DNA of 33,293 nucleotides, from positions 1-33,293 of the forward strand of contig BHEP01000033.1 in NCBI GenBank assembly GCA_003851245.1, in the 5' to 3' direction. Below the pieces are notes generated by a model. That model was not told the DNA's origin, searched no databases, and was given only the letters and a program-made list of their open reading frames with translations. Below, piece after piece: positions 17,039-25,266 of the stretch. The stretch is from Bacteroidales bacterium (GTDB lineage: Bacteria > Bacteroidota > Bacteroidia > Bacteroidales > Azobacteroidaceae). Every line of letters begins with the position of its first letter. Position 1 is the stretch's first letter. The translations under genes were made by a program, and so were the position numbers.

Positions 17039-17827
17039 TTGAAAGCAGTAAGACCAAAAAAATCTTTAGGGCAACATTTTCTCAAAGATCTGCAAATAGC
17101 GCAGCAAATAGCTGCAACGGTATCGCCTTACGATGGTATCCCTGTATTGGAAGTAGGCCCTGGCATGGGCGTGCTCACGCAATTTTTATTGCAAAACAAG
17201 GCCAATCTTTCTGTTGTTGAGCTCGATTGGGAGTCTATAAGCTATTTACTAAAACATTACCCTGAGCTAAAAGACAAAATTATTGCCGACGATTTCCTAA
17301 CCTTAGATTTAGACAAGCTCTTTGCCGACAAATTTTGCGTCATTGGCAATTATCCATACAATATTTCCACTCAAATATTTTTTAAGATCTTAGACTTTCG
17401 AGAGAAGGTTTGCTTTTGCTCGGGGATGATACAAAAGGAAGTTGCCGAAAGAATAGCGTCTAAGCCCGGCAAAAAAGCCTATGGAATTATTTCGGTGCTA
17501 CTCCAGGCATGGTATGATATAGAGTATCTTTTTACCGTCGATGCCAAGGTCTTTGACCCACCCCCCAAGGTACAGTCGGCAGTTGTGCAACTCACTAGAA
17601 ACAATCGTACTAGCCTTGGTTGCGACGAGCGTTTTTTTAAGATAGTGGTGAAAACAGCCTTCAACCAGCGCCGCAAAACAATGCGCAATTCGCTTCAGCC
17701 ACTACTGGGAAAGGGAGCCCCTATATTCTCATTGCCCGTATTTGCTCTTCGACCGGAGCAATTGTCTGTAGAAGAGTTCGTAGAACTTACAAATTTGGTG
17801 AAAGAAAATATGCCTAAGCAGCAATAA
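17039..17827 (+). CDS. rsmA: 16S rRNA dimethyladenosine transferase RsmA/KsgA
   Basis: A 262-residue SAM-dependent enzyme that dimethylates two adenines in the 3' hairpin of 16S rRNA late in 30S assembly. The N-terminus VRPKKSLGQHFLKD, SAM motif I LEVGPGMGVL (E38-G44), the acidic ELDWE, and the catalytic NYPYNIS (N104-N108) are all present. The start codon is TTG at 17039: no ATG lies upstream before the in-frame TAA at 17030-17032, and the family N-terminus begins right there. It is transcribed divergently from the YbhN-type gene. Confidence 0.94.
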   Translation: MKAVRPKKSLGQHFLKDLQIAQQIAATVSPYDGIPVLEVGPGMGVLTQFLLQNKANLSVVELDWESISYLLKHYPELKDKIIADDFLTLDLDKLFADKFCVIGNYPYNISTQIFFKILDFREKVCFCSGMIQKEVAERIASKPGKKAYGIISVLLQAWYDIEYLFTVDAKVFDPPPKVQSAVVQLTRNNRTSLGCDERFFKIVVKTAFNQRRKTMRNSLQPLLGKGAPIFSLPVFALRPEQLSVEEFVELTNLVKENMPKQQ

Positions 17828-17886
17828 AAGCCCATTTTTTTAGAAATTCTCCCATATGAGAATCTAATTTTATAAATTTTGAGAAT

Positions 17887-18825
17887 ATGTCAGAAATCAG
17901 ACTATTTTATCATAAAGATGAAACGATAAGACTCAGTCGCAGCATAGATTTCCTTAAAGAAACTCCCACTGACCATTTTTTATGGATAGACCTAAACGAT
18001 GCCGACGAGGAAATGGAATCGAGGTTGGAAGATTATTTGAAGATATATATACAAGATGAGGAGGAAATAATAGAAATTGAAACCTCTTCTCGATATATCG
18101 AAACAGCCGACACACTGGTAGTAAATACCAATTTTTTGGTTAGCTCCTTTGAGAAAAACCCTGTATCTTTTATACTTAAAAATAATATTCTAATCTCCGT
18201 TCGCAGCGAGGAGCTGGGCTCTTTTACTGATACTACAAAGAAAATATTTGCAAACCCCAAAAACTATCCCACAGGATACCATGTGTTTGTAGGAATTCTG
18301 GAAACCCGCATTGATTTTGATGCGGATATGATTGAAAATATTACCCAAGAAATTACCAACCTTAGTAATAGCATTCAAGAAGCCGATGAAGACATACTCC
18401 TACAAATAAAAAACTTGCAGGAAAAAACAATGATGCTAAGAGAAAACATAATCGACAAGCAACGATCATTGTCCAATATGTTGAAATCTAGCCTCATCCC
18501 TGTAGAATTGCACGACAAATTAACAATATTGATTAAAGATATAAACTCCTTGGTAGAGCATATACGCTTCAGTTTTGACCGACTTGATTACTTGCAAGAT
18601 ACCTTCTTAGGTTTTGTTAATATAGAACAAAATAAAATTATAAAGATATTTACAATTATTTCCGTTATCTTTATGCCTCCAACACTCATTGCCAGCATTT
18701 ATGGAATGAACTTCGACCTCATGCCCGAGCTACATTGGGAATATGGCTATATTCTAGCAATAGGCTTGATGATCGTTTCGTCTTCGAGTATTGTGATATA
18801 TTTCAAGAAAAAAAAATGGCTGTAA
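17887..18825 (+). CDS. CorA-family divalent cation transporter
   Basis: A 312-residue protein with the CorA layout: a long soluble alpha/beta and coiled-coil N-terminal domain (to about 250) and two C-terminal transmembrane helices with the selectivity motif YGMNF (G273-M274-N275) at the end of the first. A basic tail (FKKKKWL) closes the protein, as usual. It should form a pentameric magnesium or cobalt channel in the inner membrane. Zinc-transporting relatives (ZntB) share the motif, so the ion is not certain. It lies 59 bp after rsmA. Confidence 0.88.
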   Translation: MSEIRLFYHKDETIRLSRSIDFLKETPTDHFLWIDLNDADEEMESRLEDYLKIYIQDEEEIIEIETSSRYIETADTLVVNTNFLVSSFEKNPVSFILKNNILISVRSEELGSFTDTTKKIFANPKNYPTGYHVFVGILETRIDFDADMIENITQEITNLSNSIQEADEDILLQIKNLQEKTMMLRENIIDKQRSLSNMLKSSLIPVELHDKLTILIKDINSLVEHIRFSFDRLDYLQDTFLGFVNIEQNKIIKIFTIISVIFMPPTLIASIYGMNFDLMPELHWEYGYILAIGLMIVSSSSIVIYFKKKKWL

Positions 18826-18913
18826 ATAATACCATGCAAATTGGCTATATGCAAACTTAGAGTATCTACAACAAATAATTATAAAAGCTATAAACTAATC
18901 AATTTTAAAATTT

Positions 18914-20071
18914 ATGAAAACTAAAATTCTAGCATTCGCAACAGCAGTACTAATTTTTGGTGCCTGTACGACAAAAAACAAGGAGGATCAAGGGCAGGCC
19001 GACCAAAATATTTCGGCACTAAACCTCGATGCCTCCAAGTTTAAGAGTAAAATAGATGGGAAAACAAATGCCCTATACCTAATGAAAAATGCCAATGGCA
19101 TGGAAGTGGCAGTGACCAACTATGGGGGGCGTATTGTTTCGGTGCTAGTGCCCGACAGAGATGGCAAGATGCAAGATGTGGTTTTAGGCTTTGACAATAT
19201 CGCCGATTATACCAACAACAACAATAACTTTGGTGCTATTATTGGTAGATATGGCAACCGTATTGCACATGCAAAATTTGTGCTCAATACTGCAGCATTT
19301 ACACTGCGACAAAATAATGGCCAAAACTGCTTGCATGGAGGGCCCCGAGGCTTTGATACTCAGATGTTTGACATCAGCCAAGCAGACCCACAAACTTTGG
19401 TATGCACCTATCTTTCCAAACACAATGAGGAGGGATTTCCCGGAAATTTAAATGTCACTGTCACTTATACTCTTAGCGACGACAATGCCCTAGCCATAAA
19501 ATATGAGGCTACTACAGATAGGCCTACAGTGGTAAACCTCACCAACCACTCCTATTTTAATCTTTCGGGAGATGCCAACAACACAATACTTGATCATACT
19601 CTAGTTGTAGATGCTGATACTTACACGCCTACTAATGAACAACTTATACCCACGGGTAAAATTGAAAAGCTGGCTGGGACTCCTTTAAATTTCAAGAACC
19701 CCACAGTAATTGGTCAGCGCATTGACGACTCGAGCTTTATTGCTATAAAATATGGTATGGGCTACGACCACAATTTTGTGCTCAATAAGGCTGGGGATAT
19801 GAATAATGCTGCAGCAAAATTGGTTTGCCCTTCCACGGGTATTTCTATGGAGGTATTTACCAACGAGCCTGCCATACAAGTATATACTGGCAATTTCTTG
19901 GATGGCACTATGAAGGGTAAAAATGGAGTCACTTACCAAAAAAGAACGGCTATTTGCTTAGAAACGCAGCATTTTCCCGATTCTCCAAACCAGCCTCAAT
20001 TTCCTAGTACTGAGCTTCGCCCTGAAGGGAAATATCTGAGCCTCTGTACCTATAAATTTGGTGTAGAGTAA
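18914..20071 (+). CDS. galM: Aldose 1-epimerase (mutarotase), lipoprotein
   Basis: A 385-residue enzyme that interconverts alpha and beta anomers of hexoses. The lipobox LIFGAC (C18) shows it is exported and lipidated, as many Bacteroidota GalM proteins are. Family motifs are intact: VAVTNYGGRIVSVLVPDRDG, FGAIIGRYGNRIAHAKF, NCLHGGPRGFD, VVNLTNHSYFNL, GYDHNFVL and ICLETQHFPDSPNQPQFP (catalytic Glu). No sugar-utilisation genes are adjacent, so its substrate cannot be read from context. A strong terminator follows. Confidence 0.93.
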   Translation: MKTKILAFATAVLIFGACTTKNKEDQGQADQNISALNLDASKFKSKIDGKTNALYLMKNANGMEVAVTNYGGRIVSVLVPDRDGKMQDVVLGFDNIADYTNNNNNFGAIIGRYGNRIAHAKFVLNTAAFTLRQNNGQNCLHGGPRGFDTQMFDISQADPQTLVCTYLSKHNEEGFPGNLNVTVTYTLSDDNALAIKYEATTDRPTVVNLTNHSYFNLSGDANNTILDHTLVVDADTYTPTNEQLIPTGKIEKLAGTPLNFKNPTVIGQRIDDSSFIAIKYGMGYDHNFVLNKAGDMNNAAAKLVCPSTGISMEVFTNEPAIQVYTGNFLDGTMKGKNGVTYQKRTAICLETQHFPDSPNQPQFPSTELRPEGKYLSLCTYKFGVE

Positions 20072-20100
20072 TATTTATATTCTACTTCTACGTAAAGATA

Positions 20101-20139
20101 AAAAACAGCCTGTGCACATAAAATGCACAGGCTGTTTTT
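20101..20139 (+). terminator. Strong terminator after galM
   Basis: A 16-bp perfect stem (20101-20116 with 20124-20139, core cagcctgtgca/tgcacaggctg) with a 7-base loop and a run of eight T. The A-rich left arm also makes it usable from the other strand, where the DUF5686 gene ends. Confidence 0.88.
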
Positions 20140-20198
20140 TTAAAAAATATCCTTCCCTCGGCTAGCTCTTTGACAAGGGAGCTAGCCCCCTTGCGAAA

Positions 20199-22439
20199 CT
20201 AATTATTGCCTAGCTCAAACGAGAATTTAAAACCCGTTCCTTGAAGTTCGCCACGCTCAAAGCCCGCAAAAATGCCAATATTGAAAATAAAATTGCCAAG
20301 TCCGTAGCCAAATTCCGTGTAGGAAGCAATGGCGGGGGTGTAGAGCTGGCTAAAATAAAACCTCTCACTAAAAACCTTGTTTGCTGCTGGTTTGAACAAT
20401 TGCAATAGCAGCAATGGCGACTCATACATGCCATGCAGCTGTATGTAGGAGTTGGATGCATTATACCAACTATTTGGCAACAGCTGAAAAACTCCCCCTA
20501 TACCATCATTCCAAGAGCGAGGGAAATTGTGCCGAGAAAATTTTGCGAAGTCGGCAAAATAAACCGATTGCGTGTTGGTAAACATTCCCATACCTGCATA
20601 ATATTGAACAGAGCGCAAAAGGCCCAAGCCTATTTTTTGCTGAACGTCAATCTCCACAAGCTCATACTCACTATTGCTACCCAACAATCCCTTCACGGAG
20701 CGAGCATATTCCACGTTGAAGGTAGGGAAATTGGACCATAAATATTCTTTGCGTTTATTGTTGATTCTATAGTACTGAAAGGGAGTCCATGTGAGGCTAA
20801 CCAAGGGAGTGAAAGAACGATAATTTTCGGTAATCAATTCTTCTATATCAGAGTTTATTTCTTTGAAGTGCAGGGGGCTGGGCTCAGCCTTTACTACCGG
20901 CGTATAATAGTGATAATCAAATCCTAAGTCCAGTATCAGCCCATTGCGGAGCTCATTTCTGTGGCGCATAGAAAAATAAAAGTGCTGGTAATAATTTAGT
21001 TGTAGGCTGTCGAAATTGAAACTTGAATCGGCAAGGCTCTCATTTATTATATCAATTCCTTTGGAGCTAAAGGAGCTATTTTTATTGCCCACGGAAATAT
21101 TAAAAGATCCAAGTTTTTTTGGCTTGTAAATCCAAGTAAGAGGCATGCGAACAAAAAGTTCTCGGCGCTTAAAAACATACTCTAATCTAGGATTGAAAGA
21201 TAACTCCTTGCCAGAGGCTGCATTAAGCTTACTGATGCGCAAGTCCTGCTTATAAACAAGGCCATTATGTCCAGAATATCCGAATTTTAAGGGGTTGATA
21301 AGTCCCGAATAGCGCATACTGTGTCCCCCCAAGGAAAACCTCTTAGGCATTATTGTGCCCCTGGCAATATTCAAAAAAAATACGTCGGCCTTACTTGTCT
21401 GCTTTGGATCGGCCTCAAGATTATTTGGACTAGTGTCGGAGTTCAGCAAATTCAAATCGTCGTCGCTGAGCTCAAGAGCCCTATTTTGGGCCCAATATAA
21501 GGAGTCGTGATACAAGGAGCTTGCCTCTAGCTTATTGTTGTAGTGCCGACTTAGGTCTAGTTTTATAGGAGCATTTGTCAAATCTTGGTCTTTTCGTTTT
21601 AGCTCTGAATATTGGCAGTAAGAAGTAAAATTATTCAATACCCTGCTTCCCAGCAAGTGGGTATGTAGCTCAAGATGGCTTTCTATGGGCAACAAAAAAT
21701 TATGCTCAGCCATTCCAAATTTCATCTTAATATTGTATGCTGAGAAATTCCACTTCCCTGAAAAGTCAATTTCTGCAACATACCAATCCTTATCGGCAAT
21801 ATAAATATAACCACTCACAAGTTTTTGGGTAGACACCTTGGGCTGGACACGTATTTTATGAATACGCAGGCCTACAGAATCTAAGCAATCTTCATAAAAA
21901 AACCTGTAATAGTTAAAAGCATTGCTGGCTATGGGCATGAGCACCTCTTGATTGAAAGATGTTTCCTGATAAATATTGACTTTAAGAAAGCGCATTATTT
22001 TTTCGCTAATATCATCAGTATCTAAACCCCTACTATTAAAAGCCACAAATTGTTGATTGTAAAAATTTGGTTCCACAAACTCCGTCTCAATCACAGCCTC
22101 CACAAAGGCCTCTTTCTTACGTCTGTCGGCAATAAAATATCCGGGGAATAGTCTAAAAAAGATTCCTTTTTTATCTAGCTTAGCTGTTCCCTTAAGATAG
22201 GTTTTACAAGAATATTGTTCATAATATTTTGCCAATTGTGGAGCACTTAAAATAACATTTTCCACAATATACCTAGCCTGTTGCTCCTGCTCTTCACTAA
22301 CTGTAAGCGGACGGTCTTTATGAACATCGGGAGCCATTGAAGAAAAAAAAACAAGCAACAAACTCAAAATAGATAGAATCATACCCTGTCTAAACGCATG
22401 GAGGCTTCCTTCCTTAAGGTAGACTTTCCTTATCTTCAT
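20199..22439 (-). CDS. DUF5686-family outer-membrane protein
   Basis: A 746-residue exported protein. A hydrophobic N-terminus (residues 19-36, GMILSILSLLLVFFSSMA) acts as signal or anchor. The next segment, YIVENVILSAPQLAKYYEQY, and the later YIADKDWYVAEIDFSG match DUF5686. The C-terminal half is rich in aromatic beta-strands typical of an outer-membrane barrel. Many relatives carry an extra N-terminal carboxypeptidase-regulatory-like beta-sandwich; here it is missing. The function is unknown. A full promoter at 22498-22469 supports the start at 22439; ATG 22382 is the alternative. Confidence 0.8.
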   Translation of the reverse strand: MKIRKVYLKEGSLHAFRQGMILSILSLLLVFFSSMAPDVHKDRPLTVSEEQEQQARYIVENVILSAPQLAKYYEQYSCKTYLKGTAKLDKKGIFFRLFPGYFIADRRKKEAFVEAVIETEFVEPNFYNQQFVAFNSRGLDTDDISEKIMRFLKVNIYQETSFNQEVLMPIASNAFNYYRFFYEDCLDSVGLRIHKIRVQPKVSTQKLVSGYIYIADKDWYVAEIDFSGKWNFSAYNIKMKFGMAEHNFLLPIESHLELHTHLLGSRVLNNFTSYCQYSELKRKDQDLTNAPIKLDLSRHYNNKLEASSLYHDSLYWAQNRALELSDDDLNLLNSDTSPNNLEADPKQTSKADVFFLNIARGTIMPKRFSLGGHSMRYSGLINPLKFGYSGHNGLVYKQDLRISKLNAASGKELSFNPRLEYVFKRRELFVRMPLTWIYKPKKLGSFNISVGNKNSSFSSKGIDIINESLADSSFNFDSLQLNYYQHFYFSMRHRNELRNGLILDLGFDYHYYTPVVKAEPSPLHFKEINSDIEELITENYRSFTPLVSLTWTPFQYYRINNKRKEYLWSNFPTFNVEYARSVKGLLGSNSEYELVEIDVQQKIGLGLLRSVQYYAGMGMFTNTQSVYFADFAKFSRHNFPRSWNDGIGGVFQLLPNSWYNASNSYIQLHGMYESPLLLLQLFKPAANKVFSERFYFSQLYTPAIASYTEFGYGLGNFIFNIGIFAGFERGELQGTGFKFSFELGNN

Positions 22440-22468
22440 TATTTTTTTATTTTTTTAGAAGCATTCTC

Positions 22469-22498
22469 CAAAAGTACTACAATTTTTTATCCCAACAA
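22469..22498 (-). promoter_or_regulatory. Promoter for the DUF5686 gene (TTG-N19-TACTTTTG)
   Basis: On the minus strand TTG (22498-22496) and TACTTTTG (22476-22469) are 19 bp apart, matching the Bacteroidota consensus. The predicted leader to ATG 22439 is about 23 nt. Confidence 0.65.
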
Positions 22499-22523
22499 TT
22501 TTTTTTGTATACTTAAAAAATTG

Positions 22524-22531
22524 TATCTTTG
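22524..22531 (+). promoter_or_regulatory. Distal -7 box (TATCTTTG) upstream of the antiporter gene
   Basis: Exact TAnnTTTG. The nearest TTG (22505-22507) is only 16 bp away, shorter than the usual spacing. A transcript from here would have a leader of about 175 nt that includes two tandem 13-bp duplications. Confidence 0.4.
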
Positions 22532-22590
22532 TAAGATAGCCCTTATCCTAACTAAACCTCCCGCCTATACACTTTTCTATGGGGCTTCAG

Positions 22591-22616
22591 AGTCCAAAGT
22601 TTTAGTCCAAAGTTTT
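22591..22616. repeat. Tandem 13-bp duplication (agtccaaagtttt x2)
   Basis: Two identical adjacent 13-bp units at 22591-22603 and 22604-22616, in the leader of the antiporter gene between its two promoter boxes. Confidence 0.85.
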
Positions 22617-22630
22617 AGCCCAAATTTAGA

Positions 22631-22656
22631 TGTCCTTTTTGCTTGTCCTTTTTGCT
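22631..22656. repeat. Tandem 13-bp duplication (tgtcctttttgct x2)
   Basis: Two identical adjacent 13-bp units at 22631-22643 and 22644-22656. The second copy abuts the -33 TTG of the proximal antiporter promoter. It is unrelated in sequence to the duplication at 22591-22616. Confidence 0.85.
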
Positions 22657-22684
22657 TGTTATTATAAAATATATTGTATCTTTG
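22656..22684 (+). promoter_or_regulatory. Proximal promoter for the antiporter gene (TTG-N18-TATCTTTG)
   Basis: TTG at 22656-22658 and TATCTTTG at 22677-22684, 18 bp apart. Transcription from about 22691 fits ATG 22715 and excludes the longer frame that opens at 22643. Confidence 0.55.
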
Positions 22685-22714
22685 GCATCGTCAATTACTC
22701 ATTGCTCACGGTCT

Positions 22715-24214
22715 ATGATAGAATCTGTCTTACTAATATTATCCATCTTGTTTTTTATAAGTATATGGATTGGCAAGATAGCCAGCCGCTTTGGAGTGCC
22801 CGCCCTACTCCTATTTTTGGGCGTAGGCATGTTTTTCGGCAGTGATGGCGTGGGCATTGTGTTCGACAACCTAAAATATGCAGAAGCCATTGGCACTATT
22901 GCCCTCTGTATAATATTGTTTTCGGGAGGACTCAACACAAAATTTTCTGAGGTAAGGCCCATACTCAAACAAGGCATTGTCTTATCTACCCTGGGCGTTT
23001 TAATTACTGCTGGCATTGTGGGAATATTCACTTGGTGGCTCACAGCCTCCCTATTTCCCTCCTTGGGCCTAAGTTTGATGACCGCCCTACTCCTATCGTG
23101 TATCATTTCTTCTACCGATTCGGCATCAGTATTTGCCATTCTTGGAACCAGCGATTTGAATTTGAAAAACAACTTACGCCCAACGCTTGAATTGGAGAGT
23201 GGAAGCAACGATCCCATGGCTTATGTGCTCACAATAACTCTCATACAGCTGATAAAAGAAGGTACTGAGCTAGACCTCTCTTCTATTGCATTTTCCATTG
23301 CAACACAACTGCTCATAGGATGCTTGGCGGGCTATATTTTGGGGAAACTCGCCATCGCTGCCATCAACAAGGTAGATATTGAGAATGAGGCTTTTTATCC
23401 CATCTTGGTATTTGTCTTTTGTATATTCATTTTTTCATTTACCTATTTTATTAAAGGCAATGGCTTTCTATCTATATACGTTGCAGGACTCATTATAGGA
23501 AACAAAAAATTTGTGCACAAGCGCTTTACTATTAAGTTTTTTGATGGTATTGCATGGCTCAGCCAGATACTAATGTTCCTAACATTGGGCCTGCTGGTAA
23601 ACCCCAGAGAGCTGCTCGACGTGGCTCTTCCCGGACTAATCATTGGCCTTTTTATGATCTTCTTTGCCCGCCCAATTAGTGTATTTCTTTGCCTTGCGCC
23701 ATTCTCCAAGATCACGGTCAAGGACAAACTTTTCCTCTCCTGGGTAGGCTTGCGCGGTGCAGTGCCCATTATTTTTGCTATCTACCCTCTCACCGCCAAC
23801 ATTCCCCATGCCCGTTTTATTTTCAACATCATTTTTTTTATGACTCTGCTTTCTCTCCTTCTCCAAGGAACGCTACTGAGCAAAATTGCCCGCTACTTAA
23901 ACTTGATAGAAGAGGTTGAAGACCCCAAACAAAGCCAACATTTCGATAGCGTATTTACCGAAGATGCCGGCTCTGTATCTGCAGAAATTACAATAAACCA
24001 TTCGGCACTACTGCATGGATCTAAGCTCATGGATATGCCGCTGCCAGAAAATTGTGTGGTAGTAATGGTGAAAAGAAACGAAACGTTGTTTATTCCTAGA
24101 GGGAAAAGCGAATTGCATGTAGACGATAAGCTTCTCATCATCACCGACAACGAGCAAGAACTTCGTGATGCCTGCAACCTAATGAGTATTGATGGATTCC
24201 TCATACAGTCCTAA
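22715..24214 (+). CDS. CPA1-family K+(Na+)/H+ antiporter, NhaP2-like
   Basis: A 499-residue protein with about twelve transmembrane helices (residues 1-400) and a C-terminal TrkA_C-type regulatory domain (about 415-495, ending LLIITDNEQELRDACNLM). The ion-site motifs are SSTDSASVFAIL (D135) and ELESGSNDPMAYVL (N165-D166), as in NhaP2/CvrA potassium/proton antiporters. It should help cytoplasmic pH and potassium balance. The start at ATG 22715 gives the standard N-terminal helix and fits the promoter at 22656-22684. The convergent SGNH-like gene ends only 6 bp downstream, with no terminator visible. Confidence 0.88.
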   Translation: MIESVLLILSILFFISIWIGKIASRFGVPALLLFLGVGMFFGSDGVGIVFDNLKYAEAIGTIALCIILFSGGLNTKFSEVRPILKQGIVLSTLGVLITAGIVGIFTWWLTASLFPSLGLSLMTALLLSCIISSTDSASVFAILGTSDLNLKNNLRPTLELESGSNDPMAYVLTITLIQLIKEGTELDLSSIAFSIATQLLIGCLAGYILGKLAIAAINKVDIENEAFYPILVFVFCIFIFSFTYFIKGNGFLSIYVAGLIIGNKKFVHKRFTIKFFDGIAWLSQILMFLTLGLLVNPRELLDVALPGLIIGLFMIFFARPISVFLCLAPFSKITVKDKLFLSWVGLRGAVPIIFAIYPLTANIPHARFIFNIIFFMTLLSLLLQGTLLSKIARYLNLIEEVEDPKQSQHFDSVFTEDAGSVSAEITINHSALLHGSKLMDMPLPENCVVVMVKRNETLFIPRGKSELHVDDKLLIITDNEQELRDACNLMSIDGFLIQS

Positions 24215-24220
24215 AAAAAA

Positions 24221-25216
24221 CTACTCTCCATATACCTTGCGCAAGATGCTATCGCCCACCATAGGCCGATAATGCTGGTCTTCATAGTACTTGGTCTTGG
24301 ATTCCGTCAAATTATTCTTGCCCGTAAAATCGTATACAAACTCTTTGCCGAAAATGGCTTGTAAACATGACAAATCCTCAGAATTAATTTTTACCTGGTC
24401 GTACGAGGGGTTTACAACAATCTTATAATGGGTATGGTGCTTGTCGAAAATGCGCTTTATATCGCACATCATCGCCATGTGTATGTCCTTGACACGCAAG
24501 TTGGCATCGACAGTTTCACCCCTACGCTCATAGAAAACATCGCCCAATTTGGAGTAATACGCCTGGGAGTCGTCGGCTATAGCTCGCTCGCGATACGCAA
24601 GGGCATGATTGTTGGTTATAGAATCGACTTCTGCTATTTTCCTAATAATATTAAATTCCTGATTTCCTGTAGCCCTATACCAATAGTACTGTCCAAAAAC
24701 AACAGGATTGAGAAAGGCCGCCACAAATTCTTTTTGAAAGAGCAGTCTGCTTTCTCCAGAAATGCAGGGGTGTTTTATAAACAGGTGCCCCTTATGGTTG
24801 CTCGATCGCTCAAAAGAACAATCCCTACACACCATAATAATGGCATTGCTAATGGGGCTCCCTACAGAATCCAGATACCGTATCTTCTTGTGCATGCCAT
24901 ACATAGACTCCGAAGAGGCATCAAACATAAAAGGACTACTGCCCACTGGCAAGTAGCTGCGCCAGCTCTCGATATTGAGCCCATACGTTCGCGAACTACC
25001 AAAAACAAATGAATCGTAAGCATGCCTCTCCCGATTTTGGAGAAATAGCTCGGTAGAAACATAGTCCCTATTCGTTGCCAGCTCCAACAAAGAATTGTCC
25101 GCATATTTGTACACCACCTTGAAAGGGTCGTCGTAGAAATATGCTGCCAACAAAAGAAGTATAGGAACCAAAAGGAAGAGAGTAAACCTAGCAAGCGTTT
25201 GTAAGAAATATTTCAT
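24221..25216 (-). CDS. SGNH-like protein paired with an MBOAT acyltransferase
   Basis: A 331-residue protein with one N-terminal membrane anchor (residues 8-27, LARFTLFLLVPILLLLAAYF) and an exported domain. An SGNH-type nucleophile motif is visible in VFGSSRTYGL (S74 or S75), and a C-terminal D-x-H in EDQHYRPMVGD (D313, H315). Such proteins often accompany MBOAT proteins and complete O-acylation of a glycan outside the membrane, like the AlgJ/AlgX or DltD partners. It is the third gene of a minus-strand operon, 50 bp after the MBOAT gene. The role and substrate are inferred. Confidence 0.7.
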   Translation of the reverse strand: MKYFLQTLARFTLFLLVPILLLLAAYFYDDPFKVVYKYADNSLLELATNRDYVSTELFLQNRERHAYDSFVFGSSRTYGLNIESWRSYLPVGSSPFMFDASSESMYGMHKKIRYLDSVGSPISNAIIMVCRDCSFERSSNHKGHLFIKHPCISGESRLLFQKEFVAAFLNPVVFGQYYWYRATGNQEFNIIRKIAEVDSITNNHALAYRERAIADDSQAYYSKLGDVFYERRGETVDANLRVKDIHMAMMCDIKRIFDKHHTHYKIVVNPSYDQVKINSEDLSCLQAIFGKEFVYDFTGKNNLTESKTKYYEDQHYRPMVGDSILRKVYGE

Positions 25217-25266
25217 GTTATAAAAAAAAAATGAAAATGAAAATTAGTGAGGCTGATTGAAACTGC

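Noticed and set aside
22699..23217. 172-residue minus-strand open frame inside the antiporter gene
   Set aside because: It lies antisense to well-conserved CPA1 motifs and its translation shows no family features; a shadow of the real gene.
24214..24221. Possible antisense regulation between convergent antiporter and SGNH-like genes
   Set aside because: The 6-bp gap lacks a terminator, so read-through is likely, but nothing in the sequence shows a regulatory role.
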